From: Smallanthus sonchifolius
Taxonomy: Eukaryota > Streptophyta > Magnoliopsida > Asterales > Asteraceae
Length of the DNA stretch: 64,000 nt
Direction: 5' to 3'
Assembly: GCA_023525975.1 (NCBI GenBank)
Contig: CM042021.1
Coordinates: 104,267,501 to 104,331,500, forward strand
Part shown: positions 34,625-45,164 of the stretch, in pieces
Layout: the number at the start of each line of letters is the position of its first letter
How positions within the stretch are numbered: the stretch's first letter is position 1
Translations under genes and position numbers: made by a program
The notes under the pieces: generated by a model
Told to the model about the DNA's origin: nothing
What the model saw: only the letters and a program-made list of their open reading frames with translations
The model's database searches: none

Positions 34625-36690
34625 TATAGGTCCCGGGAGCCTCGTCGCGCAGCGGAGATAACACGGACCTGTTCTGTGATTTGTGTGGGAACCAAGAAAC
34701 GAGACAGAGAAACACGAACATAGACAAAAGATAATGAAACGATACGTAATCCACAACATAGAAGTCATCCCGTATTACAGACTACATACCGAAGGAGCAC
34801 ACATCTTTCATCTAAGCTCACGGTCCAAGGGTCGGGAGAGCTCGTCCCGACCCGGACACCTCCAACCTTGTTCCAGAAGTTCCACCTAAAAATGAAGAAA
34901 AGTCTTCTATTTATAGGGGCTGGAACACTACCTGCGTACTTGGCTAAGTACGCAGGGCATTGGTCATGCGTACTTGCTAAGTACGCAAGGCAAAAGCCTT
35001 GCGTACTTACTAAGTACGCAGGACCAGCTGATGAACAAGCTAAGTACGCAGGAACACCCTCCTGCGTACTAGCCTAGTACACCGATACATAGAATTTAAT
35101 CTATAGTTACTAAAACATGCTTCTACAGACTCCCTAGCTAAATTTTTAGGGATCATTTGTACGCGTGTTTCGGGCCATTTTTGAAAAGATAGTAATTTTA
35201 GTTTTTCCGGACGAGAATTTGTATACGATGTGGCTTGGCAAAACACGGACACGATTTTTGTTGGATGATACCACTTGTCATACATTATTTAAGTGTCCAT
35301 ACGTGAAAATGTGGGCTACGAGTATCTGGAATACTTATTTAATAGGGTATGAATGCTGAACTAATGGGAGAAATTGGGTCGTCATCGGCTAAAGGTCTCA
35401 TTCTATTTGTGAAGATGTGGCTGCTTTGGGTCTTTTGGAAAGAGAATCATCTTGTTTAGGTATTCAAACCTGAATATGTAGGCTACAAGTATCCAGGATA
35501 CTTCTTTAATATGGGATGAATAATGGAACAACTTGAACCCAAGGATTTGCTGTTTTGGATCTTTGCAAAGGAATAAAATAATAAAATCCTAGATTTGACT
35601 AGTTGTGGTTTTGAAGATTTGAGTGAAGTGATGATGAAGCTGGTCATAGTTTACAGAGAAATGGGGGGGGATGTATCATCAACCGTGATTTCTCGTGTAA
35701 ACTATATTTTTCGTGCTCATTGGTCAAGCCTGTGTTCAAGATTTGATGTGATTCAATTATGATAGGATTTCTCACTTGGGATCTAGGAGGAATCCAGATA
35801 GACAACCTAGTTATGGAACTTCACCGCGGTGAATGTATACATATTAGGAGGTGTGAACCGGGAATTAAGATCTAATTGAAGAATGTTGGACTTTGGATAT
35901 AAGGTGATCTCTGCTGAGCATGATTTTGTGTTTGATTCTATCAAGTGTTTTCAGGATGAAGCTAGATATCCGTTGGATTATTAGTTGAAGATGGAACCTT
36001 TTATCATTTGCCGACGGGATAGGAAACGTTCCCTTGTTTCTGGTCTAGTCAGGAGACGCTTACATTGAAAGGGGAAATTGGAAATGAACATCTTCGGGAA
36101 TTTGGTTGACTCGTGAAGATACAGGATAGAGTTGGACACATATGGTGTGAAGACTAAAGTTTATCTTACTGGAATTCCTATGGGAGCTGATTAGTTTGAT
36201 ACAGGTTATTGGAAATTCAAACTCTCTATCATATGCCAGCTGATTTGGAGGAATTCTAAGTCAGGGTGGAGGTTGCTACTACTGAGAGGATGAACTACAA
36301 TGAGTTGTGTTGGGTTAGTTGGTTCTTATTAAAGCACTTGGTTTGGTCTACAATGAAAGCTATAGTTAAGAGGGAGTCGGGTTTGTCATCACTCGGCAAC
36401 TGAAGACTGAAGTTTGAAGATTTGAAGATATCAAGTGGAATGCCAGAAGATCAAGTCTCGCCAGAAGACACGTGATGTTATTAGTTTAGAGGGAGTCTGT
36501 TAGGACATTCTTTGTAAACTGATGATTATCAGTGTTAGTGATGGATAGAATTTGATGCTATAGTTAAGAGGGAGTCTGTAGAAGCATGTTTTAGTAACTA
36601 TAGATTAAATTCTATGTATCGGTGTACTAGGCTAGTACGCAGGAGGGTGTTCCTGTGTACTTAGCTTGTTCACCGGTTGGTCCTGCGTAC
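34625..36690. mobile_element. Non-autonomous LTR element, head-to-head rearranged
   Basis: Same family as 7558-10176. A minus-oriented LTR (34625-35127) is followed by eight bases of reversed polypurine tract (GACTCCCT), then by interior sequence in plus orientation (35137-36576, matching the complement of 8059-9165), a plus polypurine tract and a plus LTR start (36577), cut at 36690. Inverted arms 35015-35127 and 36577-36690 are nearly identical. There is no gag or pol; the small ORF noted at 8267-8449 is repeated at 36130-36300 with a stop. A primer-site remnant (TGATACCA on the plus strand) is at about 34612. Confidence 0.75.
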
Positions 36691-37328
36691 TTTTTCCCAT
36701 TCCCGTAATGCACGCCGACCACCCAAAAGGTTTCAGTTGAACACTCGACACCCCATAAATATCCTAAAATGAAAACTAGGATAATAACGGGTCAAGTTTC
36801 GTGATTATACCTTCGTTCTAAGTCACTTGTACGAATCAAATCACTAGAGAACTCGTTTCCTCCTCATGCTTGCCTCCTTCGAAACCCTAGAATCATAAAA
36901 ACGATTATTATGATTAACCGGGACTTAGAACACGTATGAAATGATTAGAGGCTTGCGATTTTTCCTTGATCCGGACGAAAGCTCGAAGAACGGCCTCTCC
37001 CTCTCTCCCTTTTCTTCTCGGCAGCCGCAAGAACCAAATGGGGTTCCCCCCTAGCGTAACACCCTAAAAAGGTGTCCATTCGGGGCGGGCTTGACCCCTC
37101 CACGCACCGCCGTTCCCAGGCTTGGTCCGTCAAGTGGTTTTTAAAGTAATCCCACCAAGTCTCGCTATTTGCTCGCTACCCCTTCTAGATTCGTTTAAAT
37201 GAAAAGAACCCGTTACTACGCCTTAGGTTAGGTCTCGCTACCCTCTCGTAACATTACGTCCATTATTTACAAGCATAAACACATATACCACAAATCCCGT
37301 TTAATTGGTAAAAACCGGGGATGTTACA
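36691..37328. other. LTR-like non-coding sequence
   Basis: No gene seen; ORFs of about 60 codons are GC-biased chance frames. It ends with GGGGATGTTACA, the same edge as at 4961-4972, so it is probably the end of an LTR related to 130-4972, in the same orientation. Confidence 0.4.
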
Positions 37329-38009
37329 GCGTGACGGACCGTTATGGTGGGTGACGGTCCGTCACCACCGGGTCATAATGGACCGTTATGCTTGGTGATG
37401 GTTTGTCATTAGATTAGGGTTTGTGAGTCAGCTTACACGCGTCAGCCTCTAGTGACTTTGCGGCGTGACGGACCGTTTCAGGGGGTGACGGTACGTCAAG
37501 GATATCCACGCGTCAGATCCAAACCGTTAGTCATCCGACATGTGTCACTCTCCGGTGACTTATCATTAGTATAAATAGGGTTATTGGTTCAATTGATTCA
37601 TTCTAATGATAAGTCACAAACCAAAACCCTAGCCACCATGATATTGTCGACCCCTCTCTCCTCCCTTTCTTGTTCAATTTCGGTCAAAAGGAAAGGAGGT
37701 CGAGACTAGGTCTCGGCCATATAGAGTTTCGATCGGCGCATCAAGAATAAATCATAATAGTTCGGTTTGCAGAGTTTTTCACGTACGTGCTAGCAACCTG
37801 AATCATTGATACTTTAGTCAGTTTCATCCACTACATCATCATGGTCAAGCCATCATAAGGTATGATTAATAAACACCATATGGTTGTGATTTTCCGGGTT
37901 CTTCGGTTTCTGCATTTGGATCTCTCATAGGTATCTTGGTTTTACTAATATGGTTTCTGTTTTGATAAACCCTTCTACTGTGTTTTAATATTAAAACCTA
38001 ATGAGAAAA
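37329..38009 (+). mobile_element. Copia LTR with palindromic upstream block
   Basis: 37329-37555 repeats the TAACGGACCGTTA-type array of 5630-5855 in the same plus-strand orientation. A TATA box (TATAAATAG, about 37570) follows, inside a 14-base inverted repeat TGACTTATCATTAG (37556-37569 and 37603-37616). The region ends AAAACCCA just before a primer-binding site. The array may be a truncated gypsy LTR that supplies the upstream part, or a shared module. Confidence 0.55.
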
Positions 38010-38013
38010 CCCA

Positions 38014-38025
38014 GGAGTGGTATCA
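38014..38025 (+). promoter_or_regulatory. Primer-binding site, initiator tRNA-Met
   Basis: TGGTATCAGAGC, four bases after the presumed LTR end. The element's gag and most of pol are deleted downstream. Confidence 0.8.
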
Positions 38026-38039
38026 GAGCAGTTTTTGTA

Positions 38040-39324
38040 AGACTTAGAACGCTAATCAGGTATCAAGGAAGCAAATATGTGGGAAAGCAACCCAACAAGT
38101 TTCCCCATGAAACGAGGTCTCGGACTAATGAAAGACGAAGAATCGGAATCGGTTGATACAACCCACACGAGGCCACGTGCAATCCGTGAAGCAGGTGCTA
38201 AGGTACGTGAAAATGACCGTAGACTACCGTATACCGTATCGACAGAACAGGGATGGAAAGGTGGTTGGATATAGAGACAGCAGCTATGAAATGGATAGAA
38301 CTTATGGCAAGAGCACAACAGGTATGGTTTTTTATTAATGGGGTGGACCAATCGTATGATGTAGCCAAAAAATAAAACTTGGTAGCTTAGTCGTTGTGTG
38401 AAGCCGCATTTATGGCAGAAACGACTTTGGTTGAAAAGATTGCTCGAGGAGATAACGGGTCGAAGCATGGATGGTATAACAGTTCGTGTGGATAACAAGT
38501 CTGCAATATCGTTGATGAACAGTCCAGTATTCCACGGACGAAGCAAACACATTTGATAGCAGTGACCCGATACCGAACCACAACCCAGACCCGAAGCTGA
38601 TTCGCGTCATCCATTCGACCCAAAGTTGCTTAGCTACTCCACCACCCATGTGCATGTGGGTTAACCTCAACCATACGTAAAGTTGGATTAGTCTTGCAAT
38701 TATTATCCACGTTTTCCTACTTCAGTTTTTGGTTTGCAATTGAATTTTATTTCTAGTATTTTATTCTTAATTTAATTAGTAGTGGTCAAGGGTGGTTAGC
38801 CCATGTTCTAGTAGTAGTTTTTTTTTTTTTTTGATGTATATGTAATGGGTCACATTGAAAAGGAGGGGATTTATGATAAAATATTTGTGTTGATTTATCT
38901 CTTGTGTGTAAGAGTTAGATTGATATGTGTCTATGTTAGTTTAACCATGGCAAGTTGGAAGGTGTTCTTAGACCCGAGTTCCTGAACGTGGTGGTGTATC
39001 TGTATCCTTGGTTGGAAATTCGTTGCCCTATTGTTCGTTCGTGAGGTGTTTCTGTATCACAAACGAGCCTTAGATCTATCCGTCTTTATTTTATTTCAAG
39101 ATTTCTATCCGTTACGTACTCTGATTTACATCAACATTAATAGACTGTATCACTCGTCTATGAATGTGTGGAAAAGAACTTGGTGACTATCGAGCACGTG
39201 AGTTACGAGGAGCAGTGAGCCAATATATTAACCAAAGCATTACCAAGGATCATGTTCATCGAAACAAGGGAGCTTTTGGGAGTTGAAGAACTAACTTGGA
39301 AAAACCTGGAATTCCGGGAGTGAT
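38040..39324 (+). pseudogene. Copia RNase H remnant split by ~590 bases
   Basis: 38077-38552 encodes, in broken frames, the end of copia reverse transcriptase and RNase H: KQVLRYVKMTVDYRI, GYRDSSYEMDRTYGKSTTG and VDNKSAISLMNSPVFHGRSK. It is interrupted at about 38555-39145 by unrelated sequence with a T-run near 38820, then resumes at 39147-39300 with ECVEKNL, IEHVSYEEQ and ILTKALPRIMFIETRELLG. The same region is intact in the copy at 55469-56233. The inserted piece is unclassified and I found no target duplication. Confidence 0.75.
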
Positions 39325-39685
39325 TGTTGGATAATTCCGGATGATAATCGGTTTTCAAGAAAATAACAAAAATATTATTTGTGTCTTTATGTTTGTTTAA
39401 ATTCTTCCTAGTTTGTAGAAGTTAGAATTAGAGTATAAGTCTTTATGAGTTTTCTTATACATATAGTTTTTATTTTTTTTAATATATACATATTAAATTT
39501 TATATACGTGAAAATTGGGCTTCTAACCTTGTTATTTAATTTTATAGTGTGTAAAATCAAAACAATAATTATCCATTTACCTAGCTATCCAACCCAAATC
39601 CAATTAAGAGTCTACTTGACACCTTATTTTGAACGTTTTATAATTTTACTATTTTGATTTTGGTCATTTTAAGTTGATAATAGAG
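39325..39685 (+). mobile_element. 3' LTR fragment of the copia remnant
   Basis: Begins TGTTGGATAATTCC about 30 bases after the RNase H frame. AT-rich and non-coding. It seems to be cut at 39686 by the CACTA element. Confidence 0.45.
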
Positions 39686-40311
39686 CGTTACTAGAAAACT
39701 GGGCAATTGCGACCACATTTTGCTACCGCACATCCCAGTTGCAAAATTAGCGACTGATTCGCGACCGTTTTGTGACTGAATAAGATTCGGTCGTAAATCG
39801 GTTGCAAATTTTGCGACCGCTTAGTTTCGGTCACAAATTTTGCAACCGCTTAGTTTCGGTCGCAAATTCTCAGTCGCAATTCATTCATCAAGGTCAACCA
39901 TTAATTTTCATATGTATACCGAGGATTGTTTTATGATTATTGGCAAACTTGAGGGAACATTTGCGTAATTCAGTAATAACAATTTTATTCAAACTAGTTG
40001 ACGCAAAACACGCGTTCGGACGGAGTCATCACGTTGTGGCGTTAACATTGACACGGTTATAAAACTATATTGTCAAGTTAGTCAAATTTCAAACACGGTC
40101 TCTCTCCTATTAAAGGATAGTCGGACAATATTGTCAAGTTAGACTTTTTGGAGGGCTGTTTATAAAACTATATATTTGATGATATAACCAATAAAAATAA
40201 AAAAATATAGTGGAACACCGCCCCCAATAACTCGAGTAGGGGCGGGTAAAATGGCCGAGTAGTTGGGAATGAGTATATTTACTCGATTGTGAACTTGAGA
40301 CTAGCCGTTGG

Positions 40312-40382
40312 TGGGGGGGGGTGGGGTGGGTTGGGTTGGGTTGGGTGATTAAAAAAAAATTATCTATATATATATATATATC
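40312..40382. repeat. G/T-rich and TA simple repeats
   Basis: A run of G followed by GGGTT units (40312-40346), and (TA)n at about 40362-40382. Confidence 0.8.
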
Positions 40383-40452
40383 TCACTCTCCTCTTTAAAC
40401 AAATCACTCACAAATCACTCTCCTCTCTAATTTTTTTAGAACGCATAACAAA

Positions 40453-40734
40453 ATGTCTTCATCCGATTCTAACATTTTTGGTTTGCCTTTGAGATTATCC
40501 GATTCTAGTGTTTTTGATTATCTTCTTTCCGACATTTCCGACTCAAATGGCATTGAATTTTTGTCCAAAGTTGCGGCTAGTGAGATTGAGGATACGACAA
40601 TATCAAAGAAAAAATGTGTAAATCGTGATCGTGAAGTTGCTAAAAATGAGAAGACGATTATGTTTAATTTTTTTTTTTTATTTGTAACTTTATTATTGTA
40701 TTTTGTTATTTTTAGTTGTATTTTGATTTTTTAA
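40453..40734 (+). pseudogene. PIF/Harbinger transposase N-terminus remnant
   Basis: The frame begins MSSSDSNIFG and includes KKKCVNRDREVAKNEKTIMF, resembling the Ser-rich start and NRDRE...E...F block found near the N-terminus of plant PIF/Harbinger transposases. It then runs into AT-rich non-coding DNA; the DDE domain is gone. Flanks at about 40200-40450 and 40735-40915 are GC-rich at their outer edges (CACCGCCCCC; CCCCGACACCACCC) and may be the ends of a deletion derivative, but I could not establish inverted repeats or a 3-base duplication. Confidence 0.4.
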
Positions 40735-41156
40735 TTAATAAAAAAGTATGTTTTTGATTATTTAAATGTTTAATTATAAAAAAAAGTTGGTGAGTAAATG
40801 AGTAGGGTGTTTCCAATAAAATCTGAGTAAATGAGTAGTTTTGAGGTGACAGAATTCTATTGAACAGTTTTGAAAAGTAAATGGGTATCGGGGTTAATGA
40901 CCCCGACACCACCCTTACGCCTGTATGCTAATATATAATGTCGAGGTCCTTTATATAAATGATGAAGTCACCGGTCTTCCCAATAGAAGGATCTAGAATA
41001 ACGTCCGTCTGCAAACCCTAGATCCTCGTTCCGCCTCCTTCTCTGATATACTCCACCCTCAAATTCTGAAAACTTTCACATTATTTGGAAAAATTTCACC
41101 GGTGATGCCAATCGTTTGGGGATCTAGAATAATTTCCGGTTGTTAAGAACTCGCCG

Positions 41157-41250
41157 ATGATGCCAATCGCCGACGACAGACCTCCTTCAGACGGCGGACG
41201 TCGCGGCAGCAAAGTTCGGGGATTATTCAAGTTACGGTTTCGTACATCAG
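41157..41250 (+). pseudogene. Possible captured first exon
   Basis: Starts with two ATGs at 41157 and 41160 and encodes a 31-residue basic, Arg/Gly-rich peptide (PIADDRPPSDGGRRGSKV) up to a GT donor (CAG|GTAACA) at 41251. The GC content and preceding CT-rich leader (40990-41060) look like host-gene 5' sequence. The parent gene is not recognised. Confidence 0.3.
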
Positions 41251-42587
41251 GTAACACTATTCCTCACACAACGACCTTATGTTCTTCCTATCTAATTGAA
41301 GGATCGAACGCTCAAAAGAACACCTAAAATCGTAGCTCGAGCTCCGGTGTTTCGGTTTCGTCATTGGCTAGATCTCTGCTTCCAACGCGACGTCATCTTC
41401 GGCTTGATCCGTGGAATAAACTCTACTTTCCGAGTATGTTCGTTAATGCTCTAGTTTACTCGCTTTCTATATGCAAATTGATTGCTATTGATTTTGATTA
41501 TTTTGTTATTAATTGTTCTGAACATGAATATAACTTGTTTGTTTCGGATCTCATGAGATCCTGATGATTATCTCAAAATAGATTAATTTTGTGTTTATTG
41601 TTGTCATTTTGAGTAGAAATTTGGCTTGAATTCATCGAAATACATGCAACTGTGATTAATTTCATTACAGTTTTACTTATTTAGGTGTTGTTTATTGCGA
41701 TTGTTTCTCAAGCATGCATAATTTGAATTAGGAATTGATAGATTTGGTTTCATATCAGAAGATCAAATCTTTGTAGAAGAAGTTAAAGACGTTTGAAAAA
41801 TAGCAGATTACATCATCATGCCTCATAAGTCCCCAACAAGTCAAGTACAACTTTTTTAAAGTCAGGTATTCTCTCTTTCTCTCTGTTTTGCACACACAGG
41901 TTTAATTAGGGTTAATTGTTTTAGCTGAATCTGAGTTGATTGCATATTTGGTGTTGATGAATTCTGTGTGAATGAATATTATTTCTAATTCTGCAACTGT
42001 AATAATCCTTCATTGAATTTGCGAGTTCCTATTCTAATTTTATAGTTTATGTACTTGACTGGATCACTGAACCATCACCCCTCCCAGACATGTGTTACAG
42101 TTGGCTTCGCTATCTAGATGGTTCCATAGTCGTCTTAATCAACCATTAGCTAGATCGAATCAATACAATATATCTTGAAAATTTGAATGTAGCAATGATC
42201 ACTTCAGAAAACAATTTTTTTTTCAGGTGAAGTTAATGTTAAGGAGATGCTGGTGAAATAAAAAAACCTACATTATAAACCTAATCAGCACCAAAATTTA
42301 TAAATTACTGCAACACTTTCTTGTGGTTGGTTATATTCGTTGATTGTATACGAGATGCTGGTGCTTTTAGTATAAGAAATATGACATTTGGTTCTTTTTT
42401 TTATAACCGGGGAACCCGTTTACACGGTAAACCCCTGGCCCCGACCAATACCCTACTAACCGGTCAGAACAAAGTAAATCACGGCCAAAAAAAACTTTAA
42501 ACAAATAACCATCTTTGAAATGCATTTCCCAGTAAGGAGGATTCATCGCCATCTCAAATCAAGAACTTCAGCTCACGGGCGAGTGGG

Positions 42588-42785
42588 GCCACAGCCGCTA
42601 TTTACTCTGCTGCAATCCTAGAGTACTAAACAGCTGAGGTACTTGAACTAGCAGGAAACGCCAGCAAAGATTTGAAAGTGAAAAGGATCACACCAAGGAA
42701 TTTGCAACTCGCTATCCGTGGTGATGAAGAACTCGACACTCTCATCAAAGGCACCATTGCTGAGAAACACTCTTTTGGATAATTT
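42588..42785 (+). pseudogene. Histone H2A.Z-type gene fragment
   Basis: In one frame: GATAAIYSAAILEY, a TAA stop where H2A has Leu, TAEVLELAGNASKDL, KVKRITPRNLQLAIRGDEEL and DTLIKGTIA. This is the H2A histone-fold core; the KVKRITP and AIRGDEELDTLI wording is that of the H2A.Z variant rather than canonical H2A. The N-terminal tail and the docking domain after GTIA are missing; unrelated sequence follows and stops at 42781. The stop and truncation make it non-functional. It lies inside the CACTA-like element, so capture by the transposon is the likely origin. Confidence 0.8.
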
Positions 42786-43266
42786 GGATATTTGACGTTC
42801 TTTTTTGAAATTTTAATTAGAATGTTTTGCGCTATTTACAATTTGTGAATGGTTAATATTTGAAAATCTAAAAATTAACGGGAGATTCCAAATATAAAAC
42901 TATAAAATCAGGAAAAAAAATTGTAAAAAAAGCATCTCGGTCGCAAATTTTGCGACTGCATACTCGGTCGCCAATGTTGCTACTGCATACTCGGTAGCCA
43001 ATTTTGTGACCGCATTTTCAGTCGCAATTTTTGTGACCGCATTTCTGGTCGTAAATTTTGCGACTGCATTTCCTATTTCCGATCGCAAATTTTGTGATCG
43101 CATTTACGGTCGCAGCTTTACGCCGGTTGCAATTCCGATTGCAAATTTTGATTAGCGACGGAGGTTTTTACAACCGCATATCCGGTCGCAAATGGGTCGC
43201 AAAATGCGTTTTGCGACCGATTTGCGACCGGAAATGCCGTCGCAAATGGTCAGTTTTCTGGTAGTG

Positions 43267-43874
43267 TTAGAGAACCTGCCACCGAGATAAGATTTCCTAG
43301 GAGCTAGAGTTAGGTTATTTATTTATTTTTTTAAGTGCTTGGAATTTATAATGAATAAAAAGGAATTAGCTATGAGTTAGGTTATTTATCTACCCTATTG
43401 ATATTATAGCGTACTCAAATGTAAATATTCTTACTCTTAGTACATGATTAAACTCTTAATCAAAGTACAGTAACCTAAAACGTTTTCCCCAACTTTCACT
43501 CTCAAATGTCCATCAAACTATTTTATCCTTTTGTGATATATTTTTGTTTTATTGGCATTTGATTATCTAACGGTCGTATCAACATAACTTATGCATAGCT
43601 TATATGCATATGTGTTTGTGTGGCATTCAACCTTCGAGTATTCACGTGCTTGAACACAATCATATGCACCTATGTGGACTTAAAATTGAAGTGACAACTT
43701 CATTTTCACGTGCGATAATAGCAAACGCCAAAACACATGGGAATATGTGGGGTCGGGTTATGGATTAGTTTCACGAATTAATGGGTCAAGGAGAATACTG
43801 ATCACTTGACATGACACTTCAAAGTGGCGGGTGATTCGTCAACGATTGGCCAAATTTTACGGTATATATAATAA
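43267..43874 (+). repeat. Upstream copy of a duplicated intergenic segment
   Basis: About 43370-43710 is repeated at 45165-45320 and 46095-46215: shared blocks include GTAAATATTCTTACTCTTA, ATATTTTTGTTTTATTGGCA and GACTTAAAATTGAAGTGAC. No gene. Confidence 0.65.
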
Positions 43875-44251
43875 CACTACTAGAAAAATGTATATTTTTT
43901 ATAAAAGTTTCCGACAAGTTACCAACAAAAGAAATTTCCACAAGTTAGCGACAACTTTCCGACAAACAAAATAAGAAAAGTAACCATATGATTTCCTACA
44001 ATTTACCGACAAATTTATTAAATAATTTAACTTATTTATTTTATATGATCGTCGGAATATTGTCAGAAATTACTGACGAAAGGCTTTTATCGCTAATTCG
44101 TAGGAAAATTAGTCGGGACTTTGTCGAAAAAACATTTCCTTTAGGGTTTTTTCTAACAAGCACTTTTTGTCGTAAACTTGTTGCTAAGGGCCAATTCCGA
44201 CAAACTTACCACTAAATCTGCTGTTGCAAATTTTTCAGTTTTTTGGTAGTG
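43875..44251. mobile_element. Miniature CACTA element with TSD
   Basis: 377 bases from CACTACTAGAAAAA to TTTTTTGGTAGTG, flanked by TAA at 43872-43874 and 44252-44254. Subterminal motifs of the type TTCCGACAA recur (CCGACAAGTTACC, CCGACAAACTTACC). Non-coding. Confidence 0.8.
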
Positions 44252-44279
44252 TAATTAAATGAACAACCACATAAGTGGT

Positions 44280-44800
44280 GAAAATGACGTCTATATCTTG
44301 AACGTTTTCACTTGAAAAGTATAAGGCATTGGTAAAACAACCTTTCAAACTTCTAGCCACTTGGGACGTTTTTAGGCGTTGTTCGAAGTAGACATAGGTG
44401 CCCGAGATGCTACAACAAAGTAGCGGGTCGAAAAGAAAGTTGTATGATAGGTAAGGGATCCCAATTAGTGGATCAGATTGACTGTGTTTCGTGGATCTCA
44501 ACGAAGTTTCCGATGACTTACCGGAGGAACCACAACGCCTAATCCGGAGGAACAAGGCACAGAAGAAAGGAAAGGCGAAAGTTACGGCATCCTTGGCCAC
44601 AGACGAAAAGTTGGATAAAGTGTTGGCAAAGTTTGAGAACTTTAGCACTAAATACGACGAGATCGAAAAAAAAATCAAAGTTAGAGAGGAAGCGAACGAA
44701 CGGGAGAATCTAAAGACCACTTTTTGTTGAGGAGCATGAGGATGTTCTAGCCCTACAAGCGAAGATTCGGGCACGTCAATTAGGAGGAAATAAAAGTTAT
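44280..44800 (+). pseudogene. NAM-associated / transposon-accessory protein fragment
   Basis: The clearest frame (44491-44730) encodes VDLNEVSDDLPEEPQRL, RRNKAQKKGKAKVTASL, DEKLDKVLAKFENFSTKY and a charged coiled-coil tail, continued after a frameshift by EEHEDVLALQAKIRARQLGG. This matches the C-terminal half of the plant family annotated as NAM-associated domain or glutathione S-transferase T3-like, which often accompanies PIF/Harbinger transposons. The upstream part (PFKLLATWDVF) is recognisable but broken. The opposite-strand ORF at 44235-44822 is a shadow. Confidence 0.6.
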
Positions 44801-45036
44801 TTGTTTTTAAATTTTTATGCAATACTTTTAAAATTCTATGTAATGTTTTTAATTATTAACAAAATTGATGTTTTTAATTTTACATTTTATTTATTAAAAA
44901 ATTCTTTCTTTTTCATTTTTATAAAAAAATTGTTACAAAATAACTATTAATTTATATATTTGTCTATCACCATATATACACACCTTGATAGATAGAGTTA
45001 TTTAGGCCATAAACCCTTTAACTAGGTTATTTACCT

Positions 45037-45157
45037 TTTTTTGAAAGTCGAATTTCTTTTAATCCTGTTACTAATGAGATTTAAACCCATAACCTCCAAA
45101 CTCCTTAGGTGTTTCTAGAGGTTTTGGCTCTATCATTGGGCCACCAACCCCAATAAC
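45037..45157 (-). mobile_element. tRNA-derived SINE with 16-base TSD
   Basis: ACTAGGTTATTTACCT occurs at 45021-45036 and 45158-45173. On the minus strand the element begins with the A-box-like GGTTGGTGGCCCAATG and ends in an A-run. Its B-box-like segment is GGTTATGGGTTTAAATC. Confidence 0.85.
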
Positions 45158-45164
45158 ACTAGGT

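Larger units (their letters stand above)
39686..43266. mobile_element. CACTA-like DNA transposon carrying captured DNA
   Basis: The right end reads ...TCAGTTTTCTGGTAGTG, i.e. CACTACCAGAAAACTGA inverted; the left end reads CGTTACTAGAAAACTGGGC, two bases off CACTACTAG. Both ends carry clustered subterminal repeats of TTGCGACCG (39700-39880 and 42935-43250), as CACTA elements do. No transposase remains. The interior holds a PIF/Harbinger remnant, a possible exon and an H2A.Z fragment. The flanking triplets (GAG, TTA) do not match, so the left edge may be altered. Confidence 0.65.

Noticed and set aside
38052..38552. 166-codon minus frame
   Set aside because: Lies opposite the copia RNase H remnant, which has recognisable motifs on the plus strand.
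39681..43272. TAGAG/TTAGAG flanks as target duplication of the CACTA element
   Set aside because: CACTA elements make 3-base duplications immediately outside the ends; the triplets here (GAG, TTA) differ.
44235..44822. 195-codon minus frame
   Set aside because: Shadow of the plus-strand NAM-associated fragment, whose wording matches a known family.
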